Below are positions 52,828-61,832 of a stretch of 64,000 nt of DNA, one piece after another. The notes beneath the pieces were generated by a model. It ran no database searches. It had not been told where the DNA came from and was given only the letters and a program-made list of their open reading frames with translations. The position numbers and the translations under genes are program-made. Origin of the DNA: BOKV01 sp049289295. GTDB taxonomy: Bacteria; Pseudomonadota; Alphaproteobacteria; Rhizobiales; Rhizobiaceae. Location of the stretch: positions 1 through 64,000 of the forward strand of contig JBATLL010000124.1 in the NCBI GenBank assembly GCA_049289295.1. Reading direction: 5' to 3'. The first letter of the stretch is position 1; each line of letters opens with the position of its first letter.

Positions 52828-53931
52828 ATGGGCCCGCGCGCTTTTTGCCTGGCTGTCTGTACCGCAGCACTGCTGCTTGCGGCCCCCATCGCCAATGCTG
52901 AAGGATTCAGGATTGGCCTCTCCCTCCCCCTTTCCGGGTCCGCATCTGTTGTCGGCAAGCAGTTCCTGACCGGCGCGCGCCTTGCCATAGAAATACTGGC
53001 CCAGCATGGCGACATCGAACTCATCGTTGCCGATGACGGCTGTGATGGGGAAATAGCGACGCTCGCAATTGCCGAACTGCAGGCGTCCGAACCGGCAATG
53101 GTAACGGGCCTCCTGTGCAACGAGCCCGCCTGGCTTGCCGTCTCGCGCATGGCGGCGGCGGGCGTTCCGGTGCTTGCTGCTGGTGCGCGCTCCGAACGTC
53201 TCCTGAAGGATGCGGCAAAGGAGGGATGGCGCGTCTGGCGCCTGTCACCCTCCGATTCAGACGCAACCAGAGCCGCATTCCGCTATCTGGCACCCCGATG
53301 GCGTGGCCTGCCGTGGGCAGTCGTGGATGATGGTACCGTCTATGGCCGCACCCAGGCAGACGAGTTTCGCGTTCTGATGGAAGAGGCAGGCAACCCGCCG
53401 CAATTTGCTGACAATTTCAGGCCCGCCCAGTCTACACAGGCCGGGCTGATCCGCCGCTTGCAGAAAGCTGGCGTTTCGGCCGCCTTCGTCTCCGCAGCAG
53501 CAGAAGACACAGCGATCATCGCTGCCAATGTCGCCGAATTCGGTGGCAAGTTCGAAGTCGCAGGCGGTGAATCGCTGGCGGGCCTGCCCTGGCTTCAGAA
53601 TGCCGAGAGCGTTCCCGACGGACTGCTTGCGATCTTCTCCCAGGAGTTCGCCAACCTCGACAGCGCCAAGGTCGTCCGCGAACTGCTGAAGGATCGTTCG
53701 ATCGATGCCGAACCAGCAGTGCTGCTGGGATATGCAACAATCGAGATTGCCATTGCCGCGTTTCGCAATACGAACGACGAGACCGCGCGCGCCCTTGACG
53801 AAAGCGTGTTTCGCACCATCCTCGGCCCGATTGACTTCGGCCCCGATGGCAGCAGCAACCTGGATCGCTTTCGCCTGCATGTCTGGCAGGGTGGACAGTT
53901 CAGGCCAATGGAAAACGGATCAGCCCAATGA
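52828..53931 (+). CDS. Second LivK/Peripla_BP_6-type binding protein
   Basis: A 367-residue protein with a signal peptide (about 1-24, cleavage near ANA-E) and a type I binding fold (RIGLSLPLSGSASVVGKQF). It is only distantly like the LivK at 51381 and lacks its own permease genes here. The ATG at 52828 follows GGGAGTGAGAGG. Its stop overlaps the ATG of a P1-family peptidase gene, so the two proteins are made together. Ligand unknown; short peptides or amino acid amides are a guess. Confidence 0.83.
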   Translation: MGPRAFCLAVCTAALLLAAPIANAEGFRIGLSLPLSGSASVVGKQFLTGARLAIEILAQHGDIELIVADDGCDGEIATLAIAELQASEPAMVTGLLCNEPAWLAVSRMAAAGVPVLAAGARSERLLKDAAKEGWRVWRLSPSDSDATRAAFRYLAPRWRGLPWAVVDDGTVYGRTQADEFRVLMEEAGNPPQFADNFRPAQSTQAGLIRRLQKAGVSAAFVSAAAEDTAIIAANVAEFGGKFEVAGGESLAGLPWLQNAESVPDGLLAIFSQEFANLDSAKVVRELLKDRSIDAEPAVLLGYATIEIAIAAFRNTNDETARALDESVFRTILGPIDFGPDGSSNLDRFRLHVWQGGQFRPMENGSAQ

Positions 53932-54950
53932 AATCCGGCCGCACCAATTCGCTTACCGATGTCGCGGGTCTAAAGGTCGGCAATGCGCAGGATTCGCGCC
54001 TCAAGTCCGGCGTGACAGCAATCCTTTGTGATGAACCTGCCACGGCTGCCGTTCATGTCATGGGTGGTGCGCCCGGCACGCGCGAGACCGATCTGCTGTC
54101 GCCTGAAAACACAGTCGAGACCGTGAACGCAATTGTCCTTTCGGGCGGCTCTGCCTTTGGACTGGACGCTGCTTCAGGTGTTCAGTCGGCTCTGCGCCAG
54201 CAGGGAAAGGGCTTTGCCATTGGCGGCCATGTCATCCCGATAGTGCCCGCCGCCATCCTGTTCGACCTGATGAATGGCGGTGACAAGGCATGGGGTGACT
54301 ATCCGCCCTATCGCGAGATGGGCCGCGAAGCAGCGCTCAATGCAGCCCGAGAGTTCCAGACCGGCAGCGCTGGCGCGGGAGCCGGCGCACTGGTCGCTAC
54401 CGTCAAGGGTGGGCTGGGCACCGCTTCCTGTGTGCTCGACAGCGGCATCACCGTGTCAGCTCTTGTGGCCGTCAACGCTGTCGGCTCGCCACTGGTTGGA
54501 GACGGACCCCACTTCTGGGCAGCGCCATTCGAAGCGGGCAACGAGTTCGCAGGACTGGGCCTGCCTTCACCCCTGCCCGCCGACAGCAGCGATCTGCGCC
54601 TCAAGTTCCGCGAGCGCCAGAACCCGTCTGCCAACACCACGATAGCGGTCATCGCCACGGATGCTGTTCTGACCAAGGCGCAGGCCAAGCGGCTTGCCGT
54701 GTCAGCCCATGACGGATTTGCCCGCGCCCTGTGGCCCGCCCACACTCCCTTTGACGGCGATCTCGTCTTTGCGCTTGCCACCGGGACAAGCGGCATTACC
54801 CCACCCGTCGATCACTGGATAGACCTGTGTGCGTTCTCCGCCGCCACCATGGCGCGCGCGATTGCGCGCGGTGTGCATGATGCCAGCGAGGAGCCAGGTG
54901 ACCTGTTGCCGACATGGTCGTCCCTGCATGTGGCGAAAAGTTCACGCTGA
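53928..54950 (+). CDS. P1-family (DmpA-like) aminopeptidase
   Basis: A 340-residue self-cleaving N-terminal nucleophile hydrolase of family S58 (DmpA, L-aminopeptidase/D-esterase). NSLTDVAGLKVGN opens the domain, VLSGGSAFGLDAASGV is the conserved Gly-rich block, and the region GGLGTASCVLDSG is where the chain is expected to be cut before the nucleophile. DmpA enzymes release N-terminal D- or L-amino acids or beta-peptides. It is coupled to the upstream binding protein by ATGA. Confidence 0.87.
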   Translation: MKSGRTNSLTDVAGLKVGNAQDSRLKSGVTAILCDEPATAAVHVMGGAPGTRETDLLSPENTVETVNAIVLSGGSAFGLDAASGVQSALRQQGKGFAIGGHVIPIVPAAILFDLMNGGDKAWGDYPPYREMGREAALNAAREFQTGSAGAGAGALVATVKGGLGTASCVLDSGITVSALVAVNAVGSPLVGDGPHFWAAPFEAGNEFAGLGLPSPLPADSSDLRLKFRERQNPSANTTIAVIATDAVLTKAQAKRLAVSAHDGFARALWPAHTPFDGDLVFALATGTSGITPPVDHWIDLCAFSAATMARAIARGVHDASEEPGDLLPTWSSLHVAKSSR

Positions 54951-55041
54951 ATCCCCATCCATCGACCACCATCCGGTTGTTTGTGCTCTGCTCGGGTGAT
55001 ATTCGCTGGCCGACGCCACGCCGATTGCCAAGGAACGAGAC

Positions 55042-56346
55042 ATGATCCCACGCTATTCACGGCCGCAGATGGTCGCCAACTGGTCTCCCGAGGCCCGCTT
55101 CCGCATCTGGTTCGAAATCGAGGCGCATGCCTGCGACGCGCTGGCAGAACTGGGCGTCATCCCGGCAGAGGCAGCGCGCACCATCTGGGAAAAGGGCAGG
55201 AATGCCACGTTCGATATCGCCCGGATCGACGAGATCGAGGCCGTTACCAAGCATGACGTGATCGCGTTTCTCACCCACCTCGCCGAAATTGTCGGGCCGG
55301 ACGCACGCTTCGTTCACCAGGGCATGACATCATCCGATGTGCTCGATACCTGTTTCAACATCCAGCTTGTGCGCGCAAGCGATCTGTTGCTGGAAGACAT
55401 TGACGCGCTCCTGGCAGCGCTGAAGAAGCGCGCCTTCGAACACAAGGATACCGTCACGATCGGGCGCTCTCACGGCATTCACGCCGAACCGACCACCTTT
55501 GGCGTCAAGCTTGCACAGGCCTATGCGGAGTTCGACCGGTGTCGCAAGCGTCTGGAAATGGCGCGCGAGGAAGTTGCTACATGCGCAATCTCCGGCGCAG
55601 TTGGCACCTTCGCCAACATTGATCCCAGGGTCGAGGAACATGTCGCCAGCAAGCTTGGTCTGAAGGCAGAACCGGTTTCGACCCAGGTCATTCCACGTGA
55701 CCGACACGCCATGTTCTTCGCCACACTTGGCGTCATTGCTTCTTCCATCGAACGGCTCGCCACTGAAATCAGGCATTTGCAGCGCACGGAAGTTCTGGAA
55801 GCCGAGGAATATTTCTCGCCTGGCCAGAAAGGCTCCTCTGCCATGCCGCACAAGCGCAATCCGGTTCTGACAGAAAATCTCACCGGGCTTGCGCGCATGG
55901 TGCGCTCCTATTCAATCCCCGCCATGGAGAATGTTGCGCTCTGGCACGAACGCGACATCTCCCATTCCTCGGTCGAACGCATGATCGGCCCTGATGCCAC
56001 CATCACGCTCGATTTTGCCCTGGCACGCCTGACCGGAGTCATCGACAAACTCATCGTCTATCCGAAGAACATGATGGCAAATCTGGAACGTTATCGCGGT
56101 CTGGTTCATTCGCAGCGTGTCCTGCTCGCACTGACCCAGGCAGGCATCAGTCGTGAGGACGCCTACCGCCTCGTCCAGCGCAACGCCATGCGGGTCTGGG
56201 AAGAAGGCAAGGACTTCCTCACCGAGCTCCTCGCCGACAGGGAGGTGACCGCAGCCCTTGGTGAAAAGGAACTGCGCGAGAAGTTTGATCTTTCCTATCA
56301 CACCAAACATGTCGACACGATCTTCCGCCGCGTCTTTGGCGCGTGA
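55042..56346 (+). CDS. purB: Adenylosuccinate lyase
   Basis: A 434-residue enzyme of the fumarase/aspartase fold that acts twice in purine synthesis (SAICAR to AICAR, adenylosuccinate to AMP). GSSAMPHKRNPV is the family signature with the catalytic loop. FVHQGMTSSDVLDT and GRSHGIHAEPTTFG hold the other active-site residues. The length is typical. The ATG at 55042 starts MIPRYSRPQM, as in other alphaproteobacterial PurB. Confidence 0.96.
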   Translation: MIPRYSRPQMVANWSPEARFRIWFEIEAHACDALAELGVIPAEAARTIWEKGRNATFDIARIDEIEAVTKHDVIAFLTHLAEIVGPDARFVHQGMTSSDVLDTCFNIQLVRASDLLLEDIDALLAALKKRAFEHKDTVTIGRSHGIHAEPTTFGVKLAQAYAEFDRCRKRLEMAREEVATCAISGAVGTFANIDPRVEEHVASKLGLKAEPVSTQVIPRDRHAMFFATLGVIASSIERLATEIRHLQRTEVLEAEEYFSPGQKGSSAMPHKRNPVLTENLTGLARMVRSYSIPAMENVALWHERDISHSSVERMIGPDATITLDFALARLTGVIDKLIVYPKNMMANLERYRGLVHSQRVLLALTQAGISREDAYRLVQRNAMRVWEEGKDFLTELLADREVTAALGEKELREKFDLSYHTKHVDTIFRRVFGA

Positions 56347-56454
56347 TGCGGGCGAAAGCTGGAATTATTAAGAAATCAAACATTTATTTGCTTAAATATC
56401 TAACTTGATGCTATCCTTTCGATCCAAGGGCGTTGTCTAGCGTGGAGTACCATC
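56347..56454. other. AT-rich gap before FecR copy 2
   Basis: A short AT-rich gap likely holding the promoter of the second FecR gene. No exact CtrA- or CRP-type box is present. Confidence 0.35.
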
Positions 56455-57267
56455 ATGCGCTGTGCCCTGACCTTCCTGCTTTGCATCGGTTTTCCCACCC
56501 TGTCGATGGCGATTGAACCCATCGGCAGAACTGTTGCCGTGACCGATACGGTTACCGGCAATTCAAGCGGTTCAGCACTGGCGCTCAAGGTTTCAACCAA
56601 TGTGTTCATGGATGAGAGATTGTCCGCAAATTCCAGCGGCAATGCGCAGATCCAGTTGAAGGACGGAACGAAGGTGGTCGTCGGCCCCGACGCCGACATC
56701 GTGCTGGACAGCTATACCTACAATGCGAAAGCAGGCGTTGGCGAAATCGCCTTCAAGGCAACGAAGGGTGCGTTCCGCTTCATTTCCGGAACTGGCCGCT
56801 CACACGAGAAATACAAGGTTGTGACACCCTACGCGACCATCGGCGTCAGGGGCACGGCCTTCGATGTGACCATTGAAAAAGGCGGCACTTATGTCGCGCT
56901 TCTTTCAGGTGCGGTGGACATATGCGGGCGAAACGGCAAGTGCATCGCGCTCGAACAGCCTTGCGACTATGCCTTTGTCGGGACTGGCCGCACTTCAGAA
57001 CGCTCCAGGCTCAGTGAACTGGGCCGCAACAAGCAGGCTGACATTTTTCCGCTTCTGGCCCGCCAGCAGCACCTTCGTCCTGATTTCCGTCGATATGCCG
57101 CTTCCTGCTCTCCGACTGTGACAGTCACTTCGGCACAGGAACGAACCGCAGCAATTGCGCCCCCGGCACCGGTTGCCGAAGTGACCGAGGACGGGCATCC
57201 GAACCAGACCGGCCAGGGGCACCAAAGCCACGGCAACGGCCATGGATACGGCCATGGCCGCGACTGA
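56455..57267 (+). CDS. Secreted FecR-domain protein (copy 2)
   Basis: A 270-residue periplasmic protein. Signal peptide about 1-19 (cleavage near SMA-I). The FecR domain (about 25-150) includes GTKVVVGPDADIVLDSY, TKGAFRFISG and TIGVRGTAFDV. It shares with the copy at 10833 the same cysteine spacing (ICGRNGKCIALEQPCDY; a Cys near the end in AASCSP) and length. The last 30 residues are Gly/His-rich (GHQSHGNGHGYGHGRD) and could bind metal. No sigma factor or receptor gene is adjacent. Confidence 0.85.
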   Translation: MRCALTFLLCIGFPTLSMAIEPIGRTVAVTDTVTGNSSGSALALKVSTNVFMDERLSANSSGNAQIQLKDGTKVVVGPDADIVLDSYTYNAKAGVGEIAFKATKGAFRFISGTGRSHEKYKVVTPYATIGVRGTAFDVTIEKGGTYVALLSGAVDICGRNGKCIALEQPCDYAFVGTGRTSERSRLSELGRNKQADIFPLLARQQHLRPDFRRYAASCSPTVTVTSAQERTAAIAPPAPVAEVTEDGHPNQTGQGHQSHGNGHGYGHGRD

Positions 57268-57535
57268 TCCGGCACACAGATAGCCGCCATCCCGCCAGGG
57301 CGGATGCAACCTTATGGCTTTCCTGCACCCATTGCGGGAAATGCCGCAAGGTTGAAATCAACTAGTGATCAGACCTCCCTGCCCCGAATTCGGCCTGTAT
57401 GCCAGGGTTGTAACGCACCTGAATTTCCCGCACATCTCATTTAATTGAGAGTACAAAGCATATTTTGATCCTGTTAACCATCTTGAAGTTGACGCGATAG
57501 GCCATTCCGAATCGTTAACCAAAACGCGATGTTTT

Positions 57536-57550
57536 TTAACAATGTATTAA
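57536..57550. promoter_or_regulatory. CtrA-like box 1
   Basis: TTAACAATGTATTAA (followed by CC) fits TTAA-N7-TTAA exactly. Confidence 0.5.
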
Positions 57551-57571
57551 CCTTGTTGTTTCCAATTTTAT

Positions 57572-57586
57572 TTAAATTGTAATTAA
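57572..57586. promoter_or_regulatory. CtrA-like box 2
   Basis: TTAAATTGTAATTAA fits TTAA-N7-TTAA exactly, 36 bases after box 1. AT-rich context raises the chance of a random match. Confidence 0.4.
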
Positions 57587-57617
57587 TGGATTCCAGAATA
57601 TTAACAATTTTGTTAGG

Positions 57618-57632
57618 TTAATTTTGCGTTAA
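57618..57632. promoter_or_regulatory. CtrA-like box 3
   Basis: TTAATTTTGCGTTAA fits TTAA-N7-TTAA exactly, 46 bases after box 2 and 19 bases before the start codon. Confidence 0.45.
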
Positions 57633-57651
57633 TCAAGTACGGGGTAATAGC

Positions 57652-59946
57652 GTGACCAACTTGTCTGCGGCGGACAGGGCGGTGACGGAAAGCGGCGCAA
57701 TCGCGCCCGTTTCCGGCAGCGTCTCGCAAAACAGTTCATTCATTTCCAGAAACTCGAAAACCACTGCACTGGCATTTGCCTCAAGCGTCGTTACCGGCCT
57801 GGCAGTTGTGCTTGCGTCCAGCATGAAGGCAGCAGCGGCACAATCAGGCGCGCCGCAGGAGGATGCGAAAACGGCACCAGCGGAGGATCGTCCCGCGCAC
57901 AATGGCGCAGGTGAAGACCCATCCCTTTCCATGAACCAGCTGATGGCCAATCTCGACCAGGACGTCTCACGTACTTCCATTGACGACGCCAAGGAGCGCC
58001 TCGCTTCACTGTTCGGCGAGCCTGTCAGCGATGCCATGCTGACTGGCGAGGAAGGCAGCGAGCAGCAGGACCTCCCGCCGGTCGAGAGCCTGGGTGTCAG
58101 CGATCCCGCCCAGTCGATCCGCGGCATCGTCGTCAACCACGATACGGCACGCACCGCTTCAACCACTCAGCTGACCAGCAGCGCATCGGGTGGCGAAGGT
58201 GGAAGCACCGAAACGACGGACATCCAGATCACAAACAACTACCTCAGCGAAGTGACAAACAACTATGTCACCGAGGTGACTGAAGTGACCGAGATTAGCG
58301 AAGTCACCAACAACTATGTCACCGAGATAACGGAGATCACCGAAGTCACGAACAATTATGTGACGCAGGAAATCACGGTCATCGAATGCGATTGCGACGA
58401 TACCGATTCCAACGGTGGTGCTGGCACGACCAACGACGGCGATCCTGACGACATTACCGACCAGTTCCTGGAAGGCACGTCCGGCGATGACCGGCTCGAG
58501 ACTGCCGCTGGCTACGACACGATCCACGGTTATGCCGGCAATGACATGATCATTGCCTATGCCGGTGGCGATCAGCTCTTCGGCGGCGACGGTGATGACA
58601 TTCTCAATGGCGGCGCAGGCCGCGACATGCTTGACGGTGGTGAAGGAAACGACACGGCCGACTATTCCACCGCTGATGCCGGTGTCGATGTCGATCTCTA
58701 CATGGGCGAAGGCTATGCGGGCGATTCCAACGGCGACTATCTTGTCTCGATCGAAAACCTGATCGGCTCCGCCCATGACGATTTCCTCTACGGCAACGAT
58801 GAGGACAACATCATCTCGGGCGGCGACGGTATCGACGACCTGTATGGCGGATATGGCAAGGACTTCCTCAATGGCGGCGCTGGCGCTGACTGGATCGATG
58901 GCGGCATGGGCGATGAGGACGTCGCGGAATATGTCGATTCAGGTGAAGGTGTTGCTGTCTCGCTGATGGACGGCGAAGGCTATGGCGGCGATGCTGAAGG
59001 CGACATTCTGCTCGGCATCGAATATCTGCACGGTTCCCTGCACGACGACTGGCTGGAAGGCGATGACAAGGCCAATCGCATCATGGGACGTTCTGGTGAT
59101 GACTGGTTGATGGGACTTGGCGGCAACGACACGCTTGTCGGCGGTTATGGTGCTGACTTTCTCGACGGCGGCGATGGCATCGACACGGCCGACTACCTTT
59201 CGTCCGACCAGGGTGTCGAGGTGGACCTCGCTTCCGGTCAGGCCTGGAATGGCGAGGCTGAGGGCGACCAGCTTGTCAGCATCGAAAATGTCGCTGGCAC
59301 CAACCAGGACGACATCCTTACCGGCAATGAGGATGACAACCGCCTGACCGGGCGCGACGGTGACGATATACTCGACGGCGGTGCCGGTGATGACATTCTG
59401 GTTGGCGGCCTTGGTGCCGACACGCTGATCGGTGGCGACGGTGACCGCGATGCCGCTGACTATGGCTCTGCTACATCCGGTGTGGGTGTCGACCTTTCCT
59501 GGGGCGGATTTGCCGGTGAGGCCAGCGGCGACACATTTTCATCGATCGAATATGTCTACGGATCCGCGCATGACGACGCGATCTTCGGCGACGACAACGA
59601 TAATCGCCTCGTCGGCGCGGGCGGCAATGACGAGGTCAATGGCGGCGGCGGCAACGACTACATCATCGGCGGCAGCGGAAACGATTTCCTCACCGGTGGC
59701 GCGGGCAATGACGTGTTCATCTTTACCGGCAATTTCGGTTCCGACGAGATCTCGGATTTCGAAGCCGGTCTTGGCCGGACCGACCGGATATGGATCGAGG
59801 ATGCTGTCATAACCGGTTGGGAACTCATTCAGACGGTGCTCAGCGATACCGGCTCCGGTACCGAGATTGCGCTTGATGGCGGCACCATCTTCCTTGCCGG
59901 CATTTCAGCGGGAGAGCTCGTCTCCGACGACTTCATCTTTGCCTGA
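57652..59946 (+). CDS. RTX-type calcium-binding repeat protein with NNYVTE repeat
   Basis: A 764-residue acidic protein. Residues about 37-63 are hydrophobic and may anchor or export it. Residues about 64-190 are low-complexity. Residues about 195-240 carry four NNY(V/L)(T/S)E units. From about 270 to 700 there are repeated GGxGxDxLx blocks in four or five clusters (GYAGNDMIIAY, GGDGDDILNGG, GRDGDDILDGG and others), each pair binding calcium in a beta-roll. The C-terminus (FGSDEISDFEAG onward) is of the type read by type I secretion. No type I secretion genes are in the window. It starts with GTG. Confidence 0.87.
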   Translation: MTNLSAADRAVTESGAIAPVSGSVSQNSSFISRNSKTTALAFASSVVTGLAVVLASSMKAAAAQSGAPQEDAKTAPAEDRPAHNGAGEDPSLSMNQLMANLDQDVSRTSIDDAKERLASLFGEPVSDAMLTGEEGSEQQDLPPVESLGVSDPAQSIRGIVVNHDTARTASTTQLTSSASGGEGGSTETTDIQITNNYLSEVTNNYVTEVTEVTEISEVTNNYVTEITEITEVTNNYVTQEITVIECDCDDTDSNGGAGTTNDGDPDDITDQFLEGTSGDDRLETAAGYDTIHGYAGNDMIIAYAGGDQLFGGDGDDILNGGAGRDMLDGGEGNDTADYSTADAGVDVDLYMGEGYAGDSNGDYLVSIENLIGSAHDDFLYGNDEDNIISGGDGIDDLYGGYGKDFLNGGAGADWIDGGMGDEDVAEYVDSGEGVAVSLMDGEGYGGDAEGDILLGIEYLHGSLHDDWLEGDDKANRIMGRSGDDWLMGLGGNDTLVGGYGADFLDGGDGIDTADYLSSDQGVEVDLASGQAWNGEAEGDQLVSIENVAGTNQDDILTGNEDDNRLTGRDGDDILDGGAGDDILVGGLGADTLIGGDGDRDAADYGSATSGVGVDLSWGGFAGEASGDTFSSIEYVYGSAHDDAIFGDDNDNRLVGAGGNDEVNGGGGNDYIIGGSGNDFLTGGAGNDVFIFTGNFGSDEISDFEAGLGRTDRIWIEDAVITGWELIQTVLSDTGSGTEIALDGGTIFLAGISAGELVSDDFIFA
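58234..58371 (+). repeat. In-gene tandem repeat encoding NNYVTE units
   Basis: The DNA encodes four related units that begin Asn-Asn-Tyr and continue with Glu-Val/Ile-Thr triplets of different length. The triplet periodicity EVT/EIT suggests a regular beta structure. Unit length varies by multiples of three residues, as from repeat slippage. Confidence 0.7.
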
Positions 59947-60018
59947 TCCAGCCCCAAGACCAGGATCATGGCAAGGCGCCTGCCGCTGACCAAGGCCCTT
60001 CGGGTGGCAAGCAGGCTA

Positions 60019-60107
60019 TTCATGGGCGCAGACGAGGGAATTCCACCGCCGCGGAAGGCGGCACCCTTTACAGGGTGAAGCCACATCCCTAAGTCTGCGC
60101 CCATGAA
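60019..60107. repeat. 15-bp inverted repeat enclosing two hairpins and a start codon
   Basis: TTCATGGGCGCAGAC (60019-60033) and GTCTGCGCCCATGAA (60093-60107) are perfect complements. AGGGA/TCCCT extends the stem inside. CCGCC/GGCGG (60046-60061) and CACCCT/AGGGTG (60062-60077) add two hairpins. The ATG of the hydrolase gene (60103) is inside the right arm. Confidence 0.8.
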
Positions 60108-60651
60108 GACTTCCGACGCAGATTTGCTCATCGTTCCAGGCTACAAGGGCTCAGGCCCGCTGCACTGGCAGACACGATGGGAAGCAAGATTGAGCAGCGC
60201 ACGCCGTGTCGAAATGGGCGACTGGCACAAGCCCGTTTTCGAGGTCTGGCGCGACAATCTTGTTGAAGCCGTCAATGCGACAACGAAGCCTGTTGTTCTT
60301 ATTGGCCATTCCATTGGCAGCCAGGTCATCGTGCGTTCGGCAACCCTGTTTCAAAAGTCGGTTGCTGGCGCGTTCCTCGTCGCACCGCCCGATGTCGAGA
60401 ACCCGGCAATTCGCCCGCGCCACCTGCTGACCTTTGGCCCGGCAAGCCGTGAACCACTTCCCTTTCCATCCATCACCGTCGCCTCGCGCGATGATCCGTT
60501 CTGCGCCTACGAAAAGGCCGAGGACATGGCTGCGGCCTGGGGTTCGCTGCTGGTTGATGCAGGCATGAGTGGCCACCTGAACCATGAAAGCGGTCATGGC
60601 CCCTGGCCAGAAGGCCTGATGGTCTTCGCCAAGTTCATGAGCAGGCTGTAA
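60103..60651 (+). CDS. RBBP9/YdeN-family alpha/beta hydrolase
   Basis: A 182-residue cytosolic serine hydrolase. VPGYKGSGPLHWQTRWE is the N-terminal family block, GHSIGSQVI the nucleophile elbow, SRDDPFC holds the Asp and GHLNHESGHGPWPEG the His. This matches the RBBP9/DUF1234 group, whose natural substrates are mostly unknown. The ATG lies in a long inverted repeat and no ribosome binding site is visible, so translation may be controlled by RNA structure. Confidence 0.85.
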   Translation: MKTSDADLLIVPGYKGSGPLHWQTRWEARLSSARRVEMGDWHKPVFEVWRDNLVEAVNATTKPVVLIGHSIGSQVIVRSATLFQKSVAGAFLVAPPDVENPAIRPRHLLTFGPASREPLPFPSITVASRDDPFCAYEKAEDMAAAWGSLLVDAGMSGHLNHESGHGPWPEGLMVFAKFMSRL

Positions 60652-61114
60652 CGGCACGCTTCCCTGGTCGGCGGAAAAGGCAGCCTGTCTGCAATCCATG
60701 GATGTTGAAAGCATTTCTTATCGACTGGCGGTTGAATGTTGCCCCACTGTGCTGCAGGTGACGATGATCGGATATCAGCCAGGAAAGCCCGGTGACAAGG
60801 GCTGGTCCAAGGCCTCCGGCAACTCCCTGACCACACCTGGAAGCGGGAAGAAAGTCTATTGCTCCCTGTACCAAATGAACAAGACCGGAAGCTTCACCAC
60901 CCGGCCTCCATCGATCTGGATCAAGACCAGCGCGGGCATTCGCATCCTGCATTAGGCCCTGTTGACCGCTGCCAAACGGAATTCGGGCATTCTGGATTTG
61001 CCGAAACCGTTCATGCGTAATGCCGGGGCGGGCGTTATTCTGCACGGCCCGAAAATCTTTCCTTAACCATGTCTGTTTACCTTTTCTCCACTGGCCCGAC
61101 AGCGGAGAAATTCG
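60652..61114. other. Non-coding stretch before the TorF-like gene
   Basis: About 460 bases with short open frames on both strands (such as 60698-60955), none with a recognisable protein or a good ribosome site. TTAACCAT at about 61053 may be a CtrA half-site. It could contain a decayed gene, but I cannot show this. Confidence 0.4.
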
Positions 61115-61789
61115 ATGCGCCTCACCCGACTTGCGGCTTCCACCAGCCTGCTGTTCCTGCTGTGCGGCCTGCAGGGCGCCCTGGCCGCAGACGACATGTC
61201 CGCCACGCCCCATGACAACCGGGTGGAATTCGCCTGGGGTGCAGCACTGACATCAAACTACATGGTCGGCGGCGAGACCCAGTCGGCAGACAAACCGGCC
61301 TTCCAGGCCTATGGCGAGATTTCGTCGGGCATCGTTTATGCCGGCATCTGGTTCTCGACCGTCGAACTCGATCCCGACCGCTACGAATACGACACCTATT
61401 TCGGCATCAGGCCGCAATTCGGCAACCTGTCCCTCGATGCCGCCTATTACCGCTACTGGTATGACGATACCGGAAACTGCTGTGGCGAATGGATCGTGAA
61501 AGCAGACCTGGAATTGTCCGAGCCACTCACCGTCCAGGCGGGCTGGTACTGGGATCCACAATCCCCTTCCGCATTCGCATCGGCGGGCCTTGAACTGACG
61601 CTAAGCGACAACTGGAGCCTGTCAGCCACCTACAAGGACGATCTGGAGAGCCACGATTCCATATGGGACGCTGGCCTCACCTGGTCCTTGACCGATGAGA
61701 TGTCACTCGACTTCCGCTACCATGATTCAGAGCGATTTGACGAACGCTACGTCGTCACGCTCGCCTGGGATTTCTCCACCGCACAGTGA
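61115..61789 (+). CDS. TorF-family putative porin
   Basis: A 224-residue outer-membrane protein with a signal peptide (about 1-24, cleavage near ALA-A). The mature chain is built of alternating beta strands with many Tyr and Trp (FAWGAALTSNYMVGGETQS opens it). It ends VTLAWDFSTAQ, close to the aromatic end of beta-barrel proteins. It matches the TorF/Gcw_chp family. The transported solute is unknown. Confidence 0.85.
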   Translation: MRLTRLAASTSLLFLLCGLQGALAADDMSATPHDNRVEFAWGAALTSNYMVGGETQSADKPAFQAYGEISSGIVYAGIWFSTVELDPDRYEYDTYFGIRPQFGNLSLDAAYYRYWYDDTGNCCGEWIVKADLELSEPLTVQAGWYWDPQSPSAFASAGLELTLSDNWSLSATYKDDLESHDSIWDAGLTWSLTDEMSLDFRYHDSERFDERYVVTLAWDFSTAQ

Positions 61790-61832
61790 TAGCTGCGCCC
61801 CTGTCGGGTTCGTCAAACGCCGTGGCTTGCCC

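Larger units (their letters stand above)
57268..57651. other. AT-rich control region upstream of the RTX-like gene
   Basis: A 384-bp gap whose right half is very AT-rich. It has three exact TTAA-N7-TTAA motifs and two extra GTTAACC half-sites (near 57474 and 57514), plus a near-palindrome TTAACAATTTTGTTA at 57601. The GTG start of the next gene follows GGGG by about nine bases. Confidence 0.7.

Noticed and set aside
60698..60955. 85-codon plus-strand frame before the TorF-like gene
   Set aside because: There is no ribosome site, signal or motif, and competing frames of similar length exist on the other strand.
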